Source: Bolinopsis microptera
Taxonomy: Eukaryota > Ctenophora > Tentaculata > Lobata > Bolinopsidae
DNA length: 64,000 nt
Direction of reading: 5' to 3'
Assembly (NCBI RefSeq): GCF_026151205.1
Contig: NC_087083.1
Span: forward strand, 6,116,460-6,180,459
Part shown: piece after piece, positions 32,772 to 47,799 of the stretch
Numbering within the stretch: position 1 is the first letter of the stretch
Layout of the letters: each line of letters opens with the position of its first letter
Position numbers and translations under genes: made by a program
Notes under the pieces: model-generated
Database searches by the model: none
The model's input: the letters and a program-made list of their open reading frames with translations, nothing else
What the model was told of the DNA's origin: nothing

Positions 32772-32941
32772 TACAGTTTCATAATGATATAATCATGGCT
32801 ATCGTCTACAATTATGTAAACTAATACCATTTCACTACAGCGCTTTCTCAATACACTTGCTGAAAACGTACTGATATGATCAACTGTCAATGAGTAAATA
32901 AAAAGTAAACAGTAAATTTTCAAACAGTGTACAGTAAAATG

Positions 32942-35046
32942 CAGGACACCTGCATGAACCAATGTGAGGTTAAAGATGTGATGATTTAAAGAATGGTTAT
33001 ATGCGGAAAGGGACCCCCTCTACCCTGGCCCTGTTCAACTTCGCGAGCAAAGGCCCACGTGTCACCGGCCCAGTCCCCATGTGAGTTCTACGGGCGATTT
33101 GACTGGGCGAGTCAAGTAGTACCGGCAGGAGTCCGACCCTGAGGGGTTCCCGAGCTGCATGGCGTAACGTTGCCTGCAGTGCTTTCTCACCTATAAACGT
33201 TGCGATGATATAATCAATCAAAGCAATCTACTGAAATTAAACAGAAAGTCTTAACGGGTTATAAACTTAAAAAGCAACAACAGGACTATAGAGGTGTCAT
33301 TCAATACAGCAACTGACAACAAAGCAAGGAAGTTTAGTGAAATCATTTAAAATGGCTGATTCAGAAAAGCCAACAGACCAATTTGTGGGTAATTTTGATA
33401 AATGCAGTAATTTTTCAGCCAAAGCTACGAGTCTAGAATAACTGTCTATAACTCTCAGTGTCAAATCAAAGCATGTCAATTGTCAAACCATGCTTAATAT
33501 GATATTGATAATATATACATAGTGATATATAGTATGTGATATATAGTATGTGATACAGGTTATCGGAAGTTATTTGACCGAACATTGCGTGAACGGACAT
33601 AATTTTGAACGGACATTAAAATGAACGCTCGGAGGCAATCAGTTAATGTATTTAAGTTAACTACCGATTCTCAGACTTTATTTCAACGAACATTAAAATG
33701 AACGCTAGGGCCTCCAGCGTCCAATTAATCTCCGTTAAATAAAATCCGATGAGATTGTGGTATTTGATATATACTTATATAGATTGTGATATATAGCCAA
33801 GAAACCAGCAGCAGCTGTATACAAAGGGTTGTAATTCGCATACTTGTTAATAGCGACCATTTGGATGAAGTTGTTGTGCGGACGTTAACTATAGAATATA
33901 GTTGGGTTTTTTCCTTGCCGAGGCAAAGTGTTGTACAAATGTACCATGTGAAGTGTTGACTGGGCCTGTAGTTCACGTTTGACTGTTAAGTGATGTGTAT
34001 TTGATATTTTCACAGTCTACTTTGTCAAGGAAATGTGTTGACTGGGGTGAAGTTACCTGGTTTATACCTGGTAACCAGGTAACTTCACCTCTCACAACAT
34101 CATAATAACTAAGTTAACAGACCAGCCAATTCAGAATTAATATGGAAATGTGGTAATAAATAATATTAAATAAATAATTTATAATGATAATATTAATATA
34201 TCCTGGTTTCAGCGTGTTTAATTTGCGTTTCATTGCTTGGTGAGCACGAGCAAAGGAAATACATTTAAAATGTTATAAAGTTATAAAAACACACATAACC
34301 CCGGCATGCGCAGGGATTATATTTCAATTTTTCCCGCGACGCGCGGGAAAAGTTTATAATAATTTCGAGTGCGAAGCACGAGGGATTATTATGAAAATAA
34401 CCCCGACGTGCTTTAGCACGAGGGGTTATTTTAATATAACTTAAGCGTGCCGGTGTTATGTGTTATAAACCCCTCCGGGTTAGTGCTAGGACCAACAAAT
34501 TTGACATTTTACTCTTAAATATAGCTATATGATTATGAGATCATTATGGAAAATATGAAATGGAATTGGGGACTACCAAATAAATACAACTAAGGTACTA
34601 TGACTTTTGAAATTGGCGTTATATCTAAACATTATTCCTCAGTCAGAACGTTGAATGAATATGAATATCGATAAGGGGCGTCGAGTTAAGCGTGGCAAGT
34701 AATAAAAGCTAATAATGATATCGTGTCATGAAGTTTATCAAAGTAGACGACTATAATACATGGCTTATATCAAACACGACAAAATTAACCGAACCGGACA
34801 AAATCAAATGTAACCGTCGAGACAAGTTTTGGAACTGGTCCAATTAATGTAAGAGTTTAAGTAATGTAAGCAGTGTGCACTGTGCTGGAGTTTTGCCAGC
34901 GCCTGCAATTAGACCGATACGTAGATCGAGTGTATTTATAGTTCTTACGTTAAGCCATAGCCTGCCATAGGTCACGTGACATTTTTTACCAATGCGCGTC
35001 GTAGTAGTTAGTCACGTGATACACGTCATCAAAACACGTGACAGTA
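32942..35046. repeat. 2,105-bp tandem duplication, copy 1
   Basis: Starts at CAGGACACCTGCATGAACC and ends at ACACGTGACAGTA. It is followed head-to-tail by an apparently identical copy. The unit contains a GC-rich 220-bp block (32997-33221; its minus-strand 74-codon frame is of unknown meaning), a 17-bp-stem hairpin, and a foldback block with GGCATGCGCAGG and CCCGCGACGCGCGGG words. Confidence 0.9.
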
Positions 35047-37151
35047 CAGGACACCTGCATGAACCAATGTGAGGTTAAAGATGTGATGATTTAAAGAATG
35101 GTTATATGCGGAAAGGGACCCCCTCTACCCTGGCCCTGTTCAACTTCGCGAGCAAAGGCCCACGTGTCACCGGCCCAGTCCCCATGTGAGTTCTACGGGC
35201 GATTTGACTGGGCGAGTCAAGTAGTACCGGCAGGAGTCCGACCCTGAGGGGTTCCCGAGCTGCATGGCGTAACGTTGCCTGCAGTGCTTTCTCACCTATA
35301 AACGTTGCGATGATATAATCAATCAAAGCAATCTACTGAAATTAAACAGAAAGTCTTAACGGGTTATAAACTTAAAAAGCAACAACAGGACTATAGAGGT
35401 GTCATTCAATACAGCAACTGACAACAAAGCAAGGAAGTTTAGTGAAATCATTTAAAATGGCTGATTCAGAAAAGCCAACAGACCAATTTGTGGGTAATTT
35501 TGATAAATGCAGTAATTTTTCAGCCAAAGCTACGAGTCTAGAATAACTGTCTATAACTCTCAGTGTCAAATCAAAGCATGTCAATTGTCAAACCATGCTT
35601 AATATGATATTGATAATATATACATAGTGATATATAGTATGTGATATATAGTATGTGATACAGGTTATCGGAAGTTATTTGACCGAACATTGCGTGAACG
35701 GACATAATTTTGAACGGACATTAAAATGAACGCTCGGAGGCAATCAGTTAATGTATTTAAGTTAACTACCGATTCTCAGACTTTATTTCAACGAACATTA
35801 AAATGAACGCTAGGGCCTCCAGCGTCCAATTAATCTCCGTTAAATAAAATCCGATGAGATTGTGGTATTTGATATATACTTATATAGATTGTGATATATA
35901 GCCAAGAAACCAGCAGCAGCTGTATACAAAGGGTTGTAATTCGCATACTTGTTAATAGCGACCATTTGGATGAAGTTGTTGTGCGGACGTTAACTATAGA
36001 ATATAGTTGGGTTTTTTCCTTGCCGAGGCAAAGTGTTGTACAAATGTACCATGTGAAGTGTTGACTGGGCCTGTAGTTCACGTTTGACTGTTAAGTGATG
36101 TGTATTTGATATTTTCACAGTCTACTTTGTCAAGGAAATGTGTTGACTGGGGTGAAGTTACCTGGTTTATACCTGGTAACCAGGTAACTTCACCTCTCAC
36201 AACATCATAATAACTAAGTTAACAGACCAGCCAATTCAGAATTAATATGGAAATGTGGTAATAAATAATATTAAATAAATAATTTATAATGATAATATTA
36301 ATATATCCTGGTTTCAGCGTGTTTAATTTGCGTTTCATTGCTTGGTGAGCACGAGCAAAGGAAATACATTTAAAATGTTATAAAGTTATAAAAACACACA
36401 TAACCCCGGCATGCGCAGGGATTATATTTCAATTTTTCCCGCGACGCGCGGGAAAAGTTTATAATAATTTCGAGTGCGAAGCACGAGGGATTATTATGAA
36501 AATAACCCCGACGTGCTTTAGCACGAGGGGTTATTTTAATATAACTTAAGCGTGCCGGTGTTATGTGTTATAAACCCCTCCGGGTTAGTGCTAGGACCAA
36601 CAAATTTGACATTTTACTCTTAAATATAGCTATATGATTATGAGATCATTATGGAAAATATGAAATGGAATTGGGGACTACCAAATAAATACAACTAAGG
36701 TACTATGACTTTTGAAATTGGCGTTATATCTAAACATTATTCCTCAGTCAGAACGTTGAATGAATATGAATATCGATAAGGGGCGTCGAGTTAAGCGTGG
36801 CAAGTAATAAAAGCTAATAATGATATCGTGTCATGAAGTTTATCAAAGTAGACGACTATAATACATGGCTTATATCAAACACGACAAAATTAACCGAACC
36901 GGACAAAATCAAATGTAACCGTCGAGACAAGTTTTGGAACTGGTCCAATTAATGTAAGAGTTTAAGTAATGTAAGCAGTGTGCACTGTGCTGGAGTTTTG
37001 CCAGCGCCTGCAATTAGACCGATACGTAGATCGAGTGTATTTATAGTTCTTACGTTAAGCCATAGCCTGCCATAGGTCACGTGACATTTTTTACCAATGC
37101 GCGTCGTAGTAGTTAGTCACGTGATACACGTCATCAAAACACGTGACAGTA
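35047..37151. repeat. 2,105-bp tandem duplication, copy 2
   Basis: I found no difference from copy 1 in the stretches compared. It ends at 37151, after which sequence diverges (CGCGGTTGAA). Confidence 0.9.
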
Positions 37152-37348
37152 CGCGGTTGAAATTCTCATCGAATGTCAAAACAAAACAAATCTTGTTGAG
37201 CCAAATTAGCGGGGCGAGATTATAAAAGCTGTGCCGGGGTTATTTATTCAGCGGGAAAAAACTAACAGCGGGAGCCGGGATTATCAGAATCTATTTAGCG
37301 GGAGCCGGGATTATCAGAATCTTATTCTATCCCGGAGGGGTTTATAAC
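36398..37348. mobile_element. Foldback-like inverted element at the end of the duplication
   Basis: CATAACCCCGGCA (36398) and TTATAAACCCCTCCGGG (about 36565) have inverted partners TGCCGGGGTTAT (about 37232) and CCCGGAGGGGTTTATAA (37333-37349). AGCGGGAGCCGGGATTATCA is repeated at about 37268 and 37298. Confidence 0.5.
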
Positions 37349-37349
37349 G

Positions 37350-40300
37350 ATGCTCAGCCACCACAACGCTTGATCACTCTGCTGATCGCTGAATGTCACT
37401 TTTTATTATTGTGCTCGACATAAACACCATTTTAAGTTCACGTCAAATAAAACAATTAGCTAAAATTACGACAAATGTTGGTTGAACAGTATTTATAACG
37501 CGACCTATAAACACTTAAGAAGAGCATAACTGCTATAATATAATACATTTTGGAAATTATACCAATTTTGCAGTTTGCTTGATAGAATGGTTAGCAGGCT
37601 CTCGAGATTAAAATTTATGAAGATTTCCAGCATGTTATTTGTGTTTCATTTCGTCCCAAAATACAACATATAACTACTGTTACAATCATTCAAATATGGT
37701 TCCTTTTAAGATTCACATCTACTCTTTACAGCACGATAACATAAATGTGGCGATCCACAATGAAGATAACGTAATTATTTAGCTGAAGAAGCCGTTATAG
37801 TGCTTTTTTAGTATGTATTTGACGTGTTACCAATTCTGCTAACAAAACTGATCGTGGTGATGCAAAACCAAAACGTCAACGCTAACGTTTATAAATTGTA
37901 ATGCACGCCTATGTAGAGTCCACGTCAAATGAAATAACGTAACACACCAATATCAATATATTGATAACTATTAATCTTGGTCAAACTTGGGAACTTGATA
38001 GTGTGAAATTTCATTAAATTACATGATCCTATTTATAGTGTTACATATTTAATATGATAATATTTGACGCTGTCGTTAAATATTTAAATTGATATAGCTA
38101 TTCGACTATGACATAGTCTATGTTAAACTATGTAATGGGGGAAAATGTTTTATATTAAAATAGTATTTAAATAACACTTACAACTTCAGCTGCCAGTGTT
38201 GAGTCTCATTAATATTTCTCTGGCCTTCACAAATCAATTTTGCCTCATTGTAGATATTTTGGTTTTGTAAATGTATTGATGTAAAAATTATTTGAATTTT
38301 GAAATAAAATGGATTTAGCGCCGTGTCACCGTCATCTCAGCAATTGAACAGTGGTTTGAGTGACACTTCAGTAACTGTAAGATAACGTTACAAACTGCCA
38401 CGAATCAGGAGATAGCAGCTAATTCAGAATAATATTGGAGCTATCAAACTATCGACAGATGTGGAAACAGGTGTTGAATTATAAAATTATCTTAGTTTCA
38501 GGTGTTGTTCATATATTTGACCTAAGTCCTAACTGTGCAGTCCAATTTCATGAAACAACCTGTGCTGTTATACAACTATAATGGCTGGAGGTTTACTGTG
38601 AAATGAAAAAGCGCGCGTCGCTCTGACTCTGAGAAACTTAAAACCAAATTTTCAGTGAAGCGTTGAATGTAAATGAAACTTGAAGAAAGCTGCGTGCTCC
38701 AGGTAAAAATTAGCTTAATTTTAAATTTGAGTTAGCGTTTGAACCAGGTGGGCAAAATTACAGAATTACAAAATCCATTCAATTTCTGACGTGACACTGA
38801 CTGCAATAAACCGATCAGCTTCAACCATTAGCTTATTAGTATATTTGACGTACTTTGCTCCATGTCAAGGTTCACTGAATTTAATAAGCGAGAAATTTAG
38901 CGACTCCAGAATCAGTTTCTATGATTATGGTGAGCGGTACTATAAATACTAAATACCCTTATTTAGTTGATACTTGATAGGTGTGGATACCGGTGGGGAG
39001 TTGAGGCATACTGACACGTGACAGTAATACACAAATCAGCTTCCACTATTGACTTACCAAATGCAGAATTGTCAAACCAATATGCCTACCCACCGGTACC
39101 CCACCTTAACTGGTAAAACTTCTTACTGAGTTTGCGAACAAAATCCCCTGTTCTGGTGAGTGGTGACCACGTGCCCACATGCTGGTGACCACGTGTCCAC
39201 ATGCCCAAAATATTTACGTTAAGAAAATTCTTTCCACATTCAGCAACTAAGCAAATAAAAGAATAGCACGAATTATAGCCCAACTCTGAATATATATTGC
39301 GTAGACAATTTAAGTTTAGCATACCCAGCAAACTTATAGTCAGTCATTAGTGACAAGGAATTCATGGCAGAGTAGTAAAGTAAAAGACGTATAGTACTGC
39401 CTTAATCCAGTGAGCTGCATGATTATACCTCTGACCCAACAGTCAATATATATAATAGTAGAAGTATAGTATTCAGGGCAGAGTAGATTTATAATCACAA
39501 AATATTCCACTGACATTCACCAACTCAAACAAAAGAGTCAAGAAGAGAAATACCTTAGTTTAGTCCAACTGGGAGACTACATTACATATCCGAGCCTAGG
39601 TTAACATACGTCATGAGTGTTGTGGTGAGGAGTTCCACTTCAGATTAAATCAAGTTGCAGTATTTGGCTGTGGTAATTAGAAATTCAATCTTTGTTTCGT
39701 GAGTTAATTCTAGAATTACTGTAACACCTGCCATATAGCAATAGAATGAGGTAGTTAAACTAGAAAATAAGGTGGTTATACCAGAAAATAAGGTCGTTAT
39801 ACCTGAAAATAAGAACGTGGTACAATAGTCCACATCACTAAAATTGTACAAGCGGATTTTCATCATTGAGAAGCCTACATGATATTTATAATTAGCTTAC
39901 AGCTATTATAATAACATTTGCTTATATTTTTGATGTTATTATTTAAAACCAGCCCTGCAGTGGTGATCAACCTGTTGGATAATAGATGATAACAAGATAG
40001 TCTGATTAATTATCAGCTAAGGTTGAGACAAAATAGTTGCAAATAAGGTTCAAGAGATGACAGTATGACTCCACGTGGATCAAGGTTCCAGATATAAGTA
40101 ATTGATAGTAATACGATAGTAGACAAAATCTTTTACGAAGTCAACCACTGTGAAATAAACGTACTAAAATACTGGAGAGTAGATTATACGCGTACACTCT
40201 TTATCCAATATCCGGATTTGAACCATTTTTGTTTTGGGTAGAGACCCAGATAGTCATTACTCAGTGTAAAAAATACTCCTATACGTAGAGTATAAATACC

Positions 40301-42749
40301 ATATAAACCGTCTATACCATGATTATCAGGTACAACAAAACACGGAATCGTCATTATAAAATTGGTTTCACGGCAGATAAGAGATGTATAAGTGAGTTTA
40401 AATTATAATAAACTTTCGCTGCTCCTACTGCACCAAGTGCAAGTACAATATTGCTAAAATGTACCAGCTAACAAGATCAATAACACTACTAAGCAACTGC
40501 AAGCTCTCTGATCACAAGTTCATTGATATTGCTTAAAGTTGAATTTCTAGAGACAAAGTCATTATTTCTACAGGTGCAGTGTCATTAATCAATAATCCAA
40601 ATGTCTTATATTGAAGCCTTCTGTAAGGATCGAATGTTGATCCCCTAATGGTCTAATCTTCTAATGGTGTCTAAAGATCAATGAAACGATTTCTGTTATG
40701 TCATTCGGTGTACCCCTTGTGGACCTCAGAAATACCACATATTTTTTTTTGTTTTTTGATAAAGAGCAGCTTGCCACTTAGGTCCAGGATCATTATAAAA
40801 GTATAAAACATAACGCCGGACTTCTAGGCAGTGTGCTTGGCTGTGGGACACACTCAACTACGAAAGGATGAGAAACCTGCAAACTCCCTAAAGAGATATC
40901 AACAGAGCCACTGCCTGAAAATACCACATACACCTGAATATGCGGTAGTACGCGCAGCTTTATCTAAGTGCCCGCCACACCATTTAATCACGGAGTTGTG
41001 GCTAATATGGCCCTCATCAAGTTGAGGCTATTACTTAGTGACATTTCTTTATGGTTGAGAAGAGAGCTTCATAGGGTTGTACACTGTACAGATGACGAAG
41101 CTCACAGAGTTTCACAGAATGATGACCCTACCCACCGGCACCACCCTTAAACGTGTTTTTGTACGTAGCACAAACGGTGTAGGTCACTCGGATGATTTGG
41201 GTCACAAGTGTTATTTAGTCCCCATGGAAACTGTAAGTACCTAGTAGTACTCAGGGCGTTTCTGTCAGCGCGAGGTAAACAAAACGTAAAGTAAAGTAAA
41301 GTTAGTAAAAACAGCACTACCTTACTGAGCTTCCGCTGGAAGTTCCAGAACGTTCCAGAACAAGACAAGAAGAACAAGTACTCCCAAGCAAGACAAAGAT
41401 ATTATAGACCCAACAAAGTGTTAAAGAGATTGAGCACACGTATGATACAACAATAACATGCAGTGACCGTGTGTACAATGTACATTGTATTGTGAGCATG
41501 TTCATGTGTAATTTGTGTATTGGCCCTGGGTGGTGCAGGGGGCTGTAGCTATTTACATTAGACTTTAGAAATGTTGCGAGGAAATGTCTTCAAGTAGTTT
41601 AGGTGCTGCACAACAGCACATATCCTTCACTCAAGGCTCTTTAGGACTCATTCGTAGTCCACATTTGATACTTGTTTTTGATGAATCAGATCTTTACAAC
41701 TGCAACTGTAAACCAACATAGACCCTTAAGTAGACACAGATACACCTATGATTCACCTAAAATATTCAAACGTATGCCATCAGTTATAAAAAACACGAGG
41801 AATTTTCTTTTCTTACTGTTAACGATAACTGTCCAATTAACGAGTCCAATTTGTTGGATCCAAGGGGGTATCCAGATCCTTACTAAACGGCATTAGTTAT
41901 GTTAGTTAGTTACTGCACATGTTATACAAGGAATTAAACAAATAGTTAAATAACAATTTGAAGCTGGAAAAAATGCAAATATGTAATTTTATTTCTTCAG
42001 AAGTTCAGACAAAGACATGATATCGAGCTAAAAAATCTAAATAGATCCGATCTTTGTGCGATAACCCCTCCGATGTTAAGATCCACAGCAGCTGTAACTT
42101 TAACTATAAGTGGTAACCAAAGCAGTAAAACAAGATTTACCAACTCTGCAAGGTGTGCACAGAGGCCAACCAATTATACCATAAAACCAGCCCCACCCAG
42201 CCCATGCACCACCAGTCCCATTCTCCTATCCGGTAATTACCCTGAAACATGGGGCCCTCTCCATTACTGAATTGTAATTGCTATAAAAACAGAGCATTAT
42301 TAGGAGATTACAGTATTATAGAATATAGATGGGTGTGGAAGTAAACACGTGGCACCTGCTGCACAATGCACATCCTTTTGTTATATGGTCGGTGGTATTA
42401 ATAATTTGGGTTTGCTGATATTTTACGAAACTGACATGAAATAAATCCTAGGATGAATGAATAACTGCAAATACAGCATGACAATAAAGATCTATGTCAA
42501 TTTTACACAAGCCTAATATAACCACATTTTAACACATCAAAACACCAAGTTAACAATAGAAGACCCACAACAAATATATAGCGGTCCAAAACAAAATGTT
42601 TACACACGATCAGTGATCTAACTCGAGAAGCATAATAATAATAAAGAAATAATATGAGAACTGGAGATCTGGTAGCCAGGTGTTAAGAAGGTAGGAAGAT
42701 TTATTTAGTTTTAAATTTTTACAGTGTATTGCACTATTGCATAGTGCGT
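37350..42749. other. Long stretch with no convincing gene
   Basis: AT-rich, low in repeats. Frames near 40831-41150 (RKDEKPANSLKRYQQSHCLK) look slightly coding but lack splice support. The notable site is the heat-shock-type element at 41343. Confidence 0.4.
41343..41360. promoter_or_regulatory. Perfect four-unit heat-shock element
   Basis: TTCCAGAACGTTCCAGAA is four alternating nGAAn/nTTCn units with exact spacing, the binding pattern of trimeric heat-shock factor. No adjacent heat-shock gene is visible. Confidence 0.5.
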
Positions 42750-43497
<748 letters not shown>

Positions 43498-43591
43498 GAT
43501 TTTTAAAACGGTGCTGCCTTGATGAGTTACAGGTGGTTCTGTTGTAATATTTTAGTCAGAAAGTAACTTTTTTGAACAATACAGCTGTAAG

Positions 43592-43625
43592 TACCTCACT
43601 AAACTTTTGTAAGTTTAGTGAGGTA
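43592..43625. repeat. Perfect 15-bp-stem hairpin
   Basis: TACCTCACTAAACTT, loop TTGT, then the exact inverse AAGTTTAGTGAGGTA. Confidence 0.9.
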
Positions 43626-43715
43626 GATTAAGTTAAGTTAAGTGGTGGGCTAAATTTAATAGGTCATATAATTATTAAATATATAGTAGTCGGATCCCAA
43701 CCGTTCTAAAAGGCT

Positions 43716-46700
43716 ATCTCGTTAGCTTTTCGTGTTAAAAGCGATTTCTCAACGGTTATCACCTCTCTAGATGATTCTTAAAACATTTGGACTTCATTGC
43801 ATTTTTGAAATAAATGCAATGAGGGCGTTTTCGGCCACACCCCTTTTCAGGGTTTCGCGGTCAATCGAATTTTTGTATTTCAGCCCAGGAAGGTCTAAAA
43901 GACTATTCTGGTACACCAAAATGTGCCTAATAGCCACATTTATTTACAACTTATGAAGCAACATATACCTTAAAAAGCTTCGTTTCGGAATTATGGCCGA
44001 AAAACGGTTTTTGGCTTGAAGCAGTTCATATTTTCCGTGATTTTTGGCATTTCCGCCTAGGAAGGTCGCAGAGACTATTCTGATACACTAAAATGTACAT
44101 AATGGCCACATTTATATACAACTTATGAAGCAACATATACCCTAAAAGGCTTACTTTCGGAAATGTGGCTGAAAAACGAATTTTTGCCGAGCGAACAAGA
44201 CAATATTCACATATGGGCTATTGGACTGTTAACTAAAAAGGTCTTAAAGAAGATTCATGAGGAACATAGCATTTGTCACAAGATGTAAGATGACTCACTT
44301 TGTGTCCAGAAACACCTACAAAAATTGGAGAATGATCTACTTTATTGGGCATCTCTCTTAATGCTTTAATGAGCCAGGACAGCAGCATATTTGTGTCTTA
44401 CGAAAGGGCAATTTTTCAAAATTACGGTTTCTTAAGGTCAAAGGATCGGCTGCTAACAGCAAATTGTTCGCAATTACCGACTCATGTACATCGTATACTC
44501 AAAAACGCTCACTTTAGCAGTCATTAGTAAATAACTACTACATGATTTGTGACAACCCCAACAATTTTTCCTTGGCACCAATTTAAATAAAATGTGTTTT
44601 TTTTTTAATTTGAAAATTCAATTGATCATTATATATATAAATCAAGCGTTACATTTCAGCCATGCAAAATTACAATGACATATTTTGATATACAAATTGA
44701 TGAATGGTACTGCAATATAAGTTGCTTAATGTTTGGCCGGATGACAACTAACGAGAAAAATAAACTTGATTAAACATAATAATTAATTCGGCTGAACCAA
44801 CACATAGCTAGAGCCACATTAACGTTGTTGACCAAAATTCAATTTCAAACTTTTTATCAATATTCATGCCATGAAACCATGATCTATGTACCAAGAATAC
44901 CGCACCTAAAATAAATCGGCACTGGATCCGGGCCAGATTGTTGCTTGACAGCTGACCAGTACCCCACTTTGAGTGCCTCGACCAATATTGATCTGTAATC
45001 CCTGGATTGAGATCTGTTGGCCGCAGTTTAATTTAGTTAATTTCCTATACATAATACCGCAGTGGTTTGGTTCTCACTTCAGAATGACCCCATATTCTTT
45101 TTTTTGTCGCATAGATTTTCCCATTGTATGATAATGCGTGTCATTCCCTCGTTTTTTAATCAAGTGGTGACTGGCTAGTTCTTCTGTTATTACAGCTGCC
45201 TCGAGATCTTATCTGGGGCATGGGCACTAACTAAGAACATTAGAACTGTAATTCTAGAACCTCATATTAAGGTTACTTGGCAGAATAGCATTAGCAGGGT
45301 CCAAGATTTGACTGAGGGCATTCAGGTAACATACCAGGTTCATATCACCAGTTGAGGTGGATCTTAATTTCGGCATGCAATGCCTTATAAGTTATAAGCT
45401 TATAGTAGGATCACGGGGTTTATATAATAGAAGGTCTCGAGATGCTGATTTAGCTATTTAGGTTTCACATGTGAAATTTTTCCAGCTTTGGGTAAAGTGC
45501 TAAAGTGGATTTTAGAGCGGAGAGGGGGTCTAAATGACCAAAATCTGAACGATCTCTTACAGCTTACTTACGGGGCACTAGTACTACGGGACAAGGGACG
45601 GATATCGGGCCTAGTAGCTGTTTTCTAATGAGATGCTGGGGTATGGACCTAGATGGTCAACGTGAGGATAGCATGAGGATTTAGGATGCTCTGCCTGCCT
45701 TTCGTGGGGTCTTGTAACCCCGAAAGCTGGCATATCTTATCTAAATTAACCTTGGTTAAATCCCGTGCTGTTTCGAATATATCATTAGATTTATAGGTCC
45801 AATATCAAGCAAAAAAGTCTGATCTCCGGTACTGATGTTACACTTACATGATCTCCGACGCAATGATCTCCGAAGTCCGATCTTAAAGTTGGATCTCAGA
45901 GCCAAAAAGAGGAACCTACGCCTTGGTTCCTCTCTTTGAGAGTCATACAGGAATTCGGTGTTATCAACTCAAACTCGGATTCGTAGCACAATTGAAAAAC
46001 CAAAGAATAAAAATCTGAATGAATTTCCCGAAATCCTAAAATTAATATCAGGTTGTATTCGATTCAGTGGCCCAAACTCCAGTTTGGGCTTACGAGACTT
46101 AAGTTCAAGTCGAGGAACACTTTGATTAAGCATGATCCTTGTCTAGTTGGAGTTTTCGCACATCATGCATCTACTAATCACTCCTAAACTGAGAGTTTTA
46201 GAGTCGAATCTCGAACCCTGCCATTCAGTCAAGTAATCTTAATCTGAAGTTCTAGAATTACAGTTCTAGTGTTCTAGTACTAATGCATTAGTGCCCTAGA
46301 TAAGATCTCGAGGCAGCTGTAATAACAAAAGAGCTAGCTAGTAACCACTTGATTAAAAAACGAGGGAATGACACACATTATCATACGATGGGAAAATCTA
46401 TGCGAACCAAACCACTGCGGTATTACTATTTAAATGGTAAATGAGCTAAATTAAACTGCAGCCAACAGATCTCAATCCAGGGATTACAGACCAATATTGG
46501 TCGAGGCAGTGAAGTCAATTATAATTATAAAGTGGGGTACTGGTCAGCGGTCAAGCAACAATATGGTTTTATGGAATGAATAAATTAAAAGTTGAATTTT
46601 GGTCATTACATTTCAGGCTAAATTGGTGCCAATGAAAAATTGTTGGAGTTTTCACAAATCATGCAGTATAGTTAAACTTATTTACTAATCACTCCTAAAG

Positions 46701-47505
46701 TGAACGTTTTTGAGTATATGATGTGCATGAGTCGGCAATTGCAAACAATTTGCTGTTAGCAACTGACCCTTTGACCTTTACTTTGACCTTTACTAAAGAA
46801 ACCGTAATTTTGAAAAATTGCCCTTTTGTAAGACACAAATATGCTGCTGTCCTGGCCCATTAAGAGAGATGCCCAATAAAGTAGATTATTCTACAATTTT
46901 TGTGAGTGTTTCTGGACACAAAGTGAGTCATCTTACATCTTGTGACAAATGCTATGTTCCTCATGAGTCTTCTTTAAGACCTTTTTAGTTAACAGTCCAA
47001 TAGCCCATTTGTGAATACTGTCTTGTTCGCTCGGCAAAAATTCGTTTTTCAGCCACATTTCCGAAAGTAAGCCTTTTAGGGTATATGTTGCTTCATAAGT
47101 TGTATATAAATGTGGCCATTATGTACATTTTAGTATATCAGAATAGTCTCTACGACCTTCCTAGGCGGAAATGCCAAAAATCACGGAAATTATGAACTGC
47201 GTCAAGCCAAAAACCGTTTTTCGGCCATAATTCCGAAACGAAGCTTTTTAAGGTATATGTTGCTTCATAAGTTGTAAATAAATGTGGCTATTAGGCACAT
47301 TTTGGTGTACCAGAATAGTCTTTTAGACCTTCCTGAGCTGATATACAAAAATTCGAGTGACCGCGAAACCCTGAAAAAGGGTGTGGCCGAAAACGCCCTC
47401 ATTGCATTTATTTCAAAAATGCAATGAAGTCCAAATGTTTTAAGAATCATCTAGAGAGGTGATAACCGTCGAGAAATCGCTTTTAACACGAAAAGCTAAC
47501 GAGAT
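43716..47505. mobile_element. Large inverted-repeat (foldback) element 1
   Basis: The left arm (43716 to about 45313) and right arm (about 46202 to 47505) are inverted copies about 1.3-1.6 kb long, around a spacer of about 890 bp. Outer ends are ATCTCGTTAGCTTTTCGTG and its complement. The arms differ by indels; the right arm is shorter and contains a partial internal duplication. Both arms carry about 125-bp sub-repeats with ACATTTATATACAACTTATG. No transposase was recognised and no target duplication found. Confidence 0.75.
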
Positions 47506-47799
47506 TCCGTTTCGTCCCTGACTATAGTTGCTAGTTTACTCTGTAAACATATACTTTATGGTGAGCTATAAAAACATAGCAACAAAGTTGCATTGACTGG
47601 TTAAGTTAATAGCTTGAACACGTTAAACTGCATCTTCCAGAGACATGCCCAAATAAGGTCATGTAACCATGGAGACATATAATATTTACCGTCTGATAAA
47701 TGACTGTTGCAAATGGTTGCGCATGTTTGCAAAGAGTGACGATTTAAACTTATAATGGGTTTAAGATTACGTAATGGAATTTAGTGCGATGTAACTGTA
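47506..47799. other. Spacer
   Basis: ATGCCCAAATAAGG (47645-47658) belongs to the dispersed CArG-like family. Nothing else seen. Confidence 0.35.

Noticed and set aside
32997-33221. 74-codon minus-strand frame (MIDYIIATFIGEKAL) as a gene
   Set aside because: Present only because the GC-rich block lacks stops; no splice sites or homologue recognised. The duplicate at 35102 is identical and adds no evidence.
40831-41150. Possible coding segment with RKDEKPANSLKRYQQSHCLK
   Set aside because: Looks mildly coding but has no good splice partners or recognised family; possibly a pseudogene scrap.
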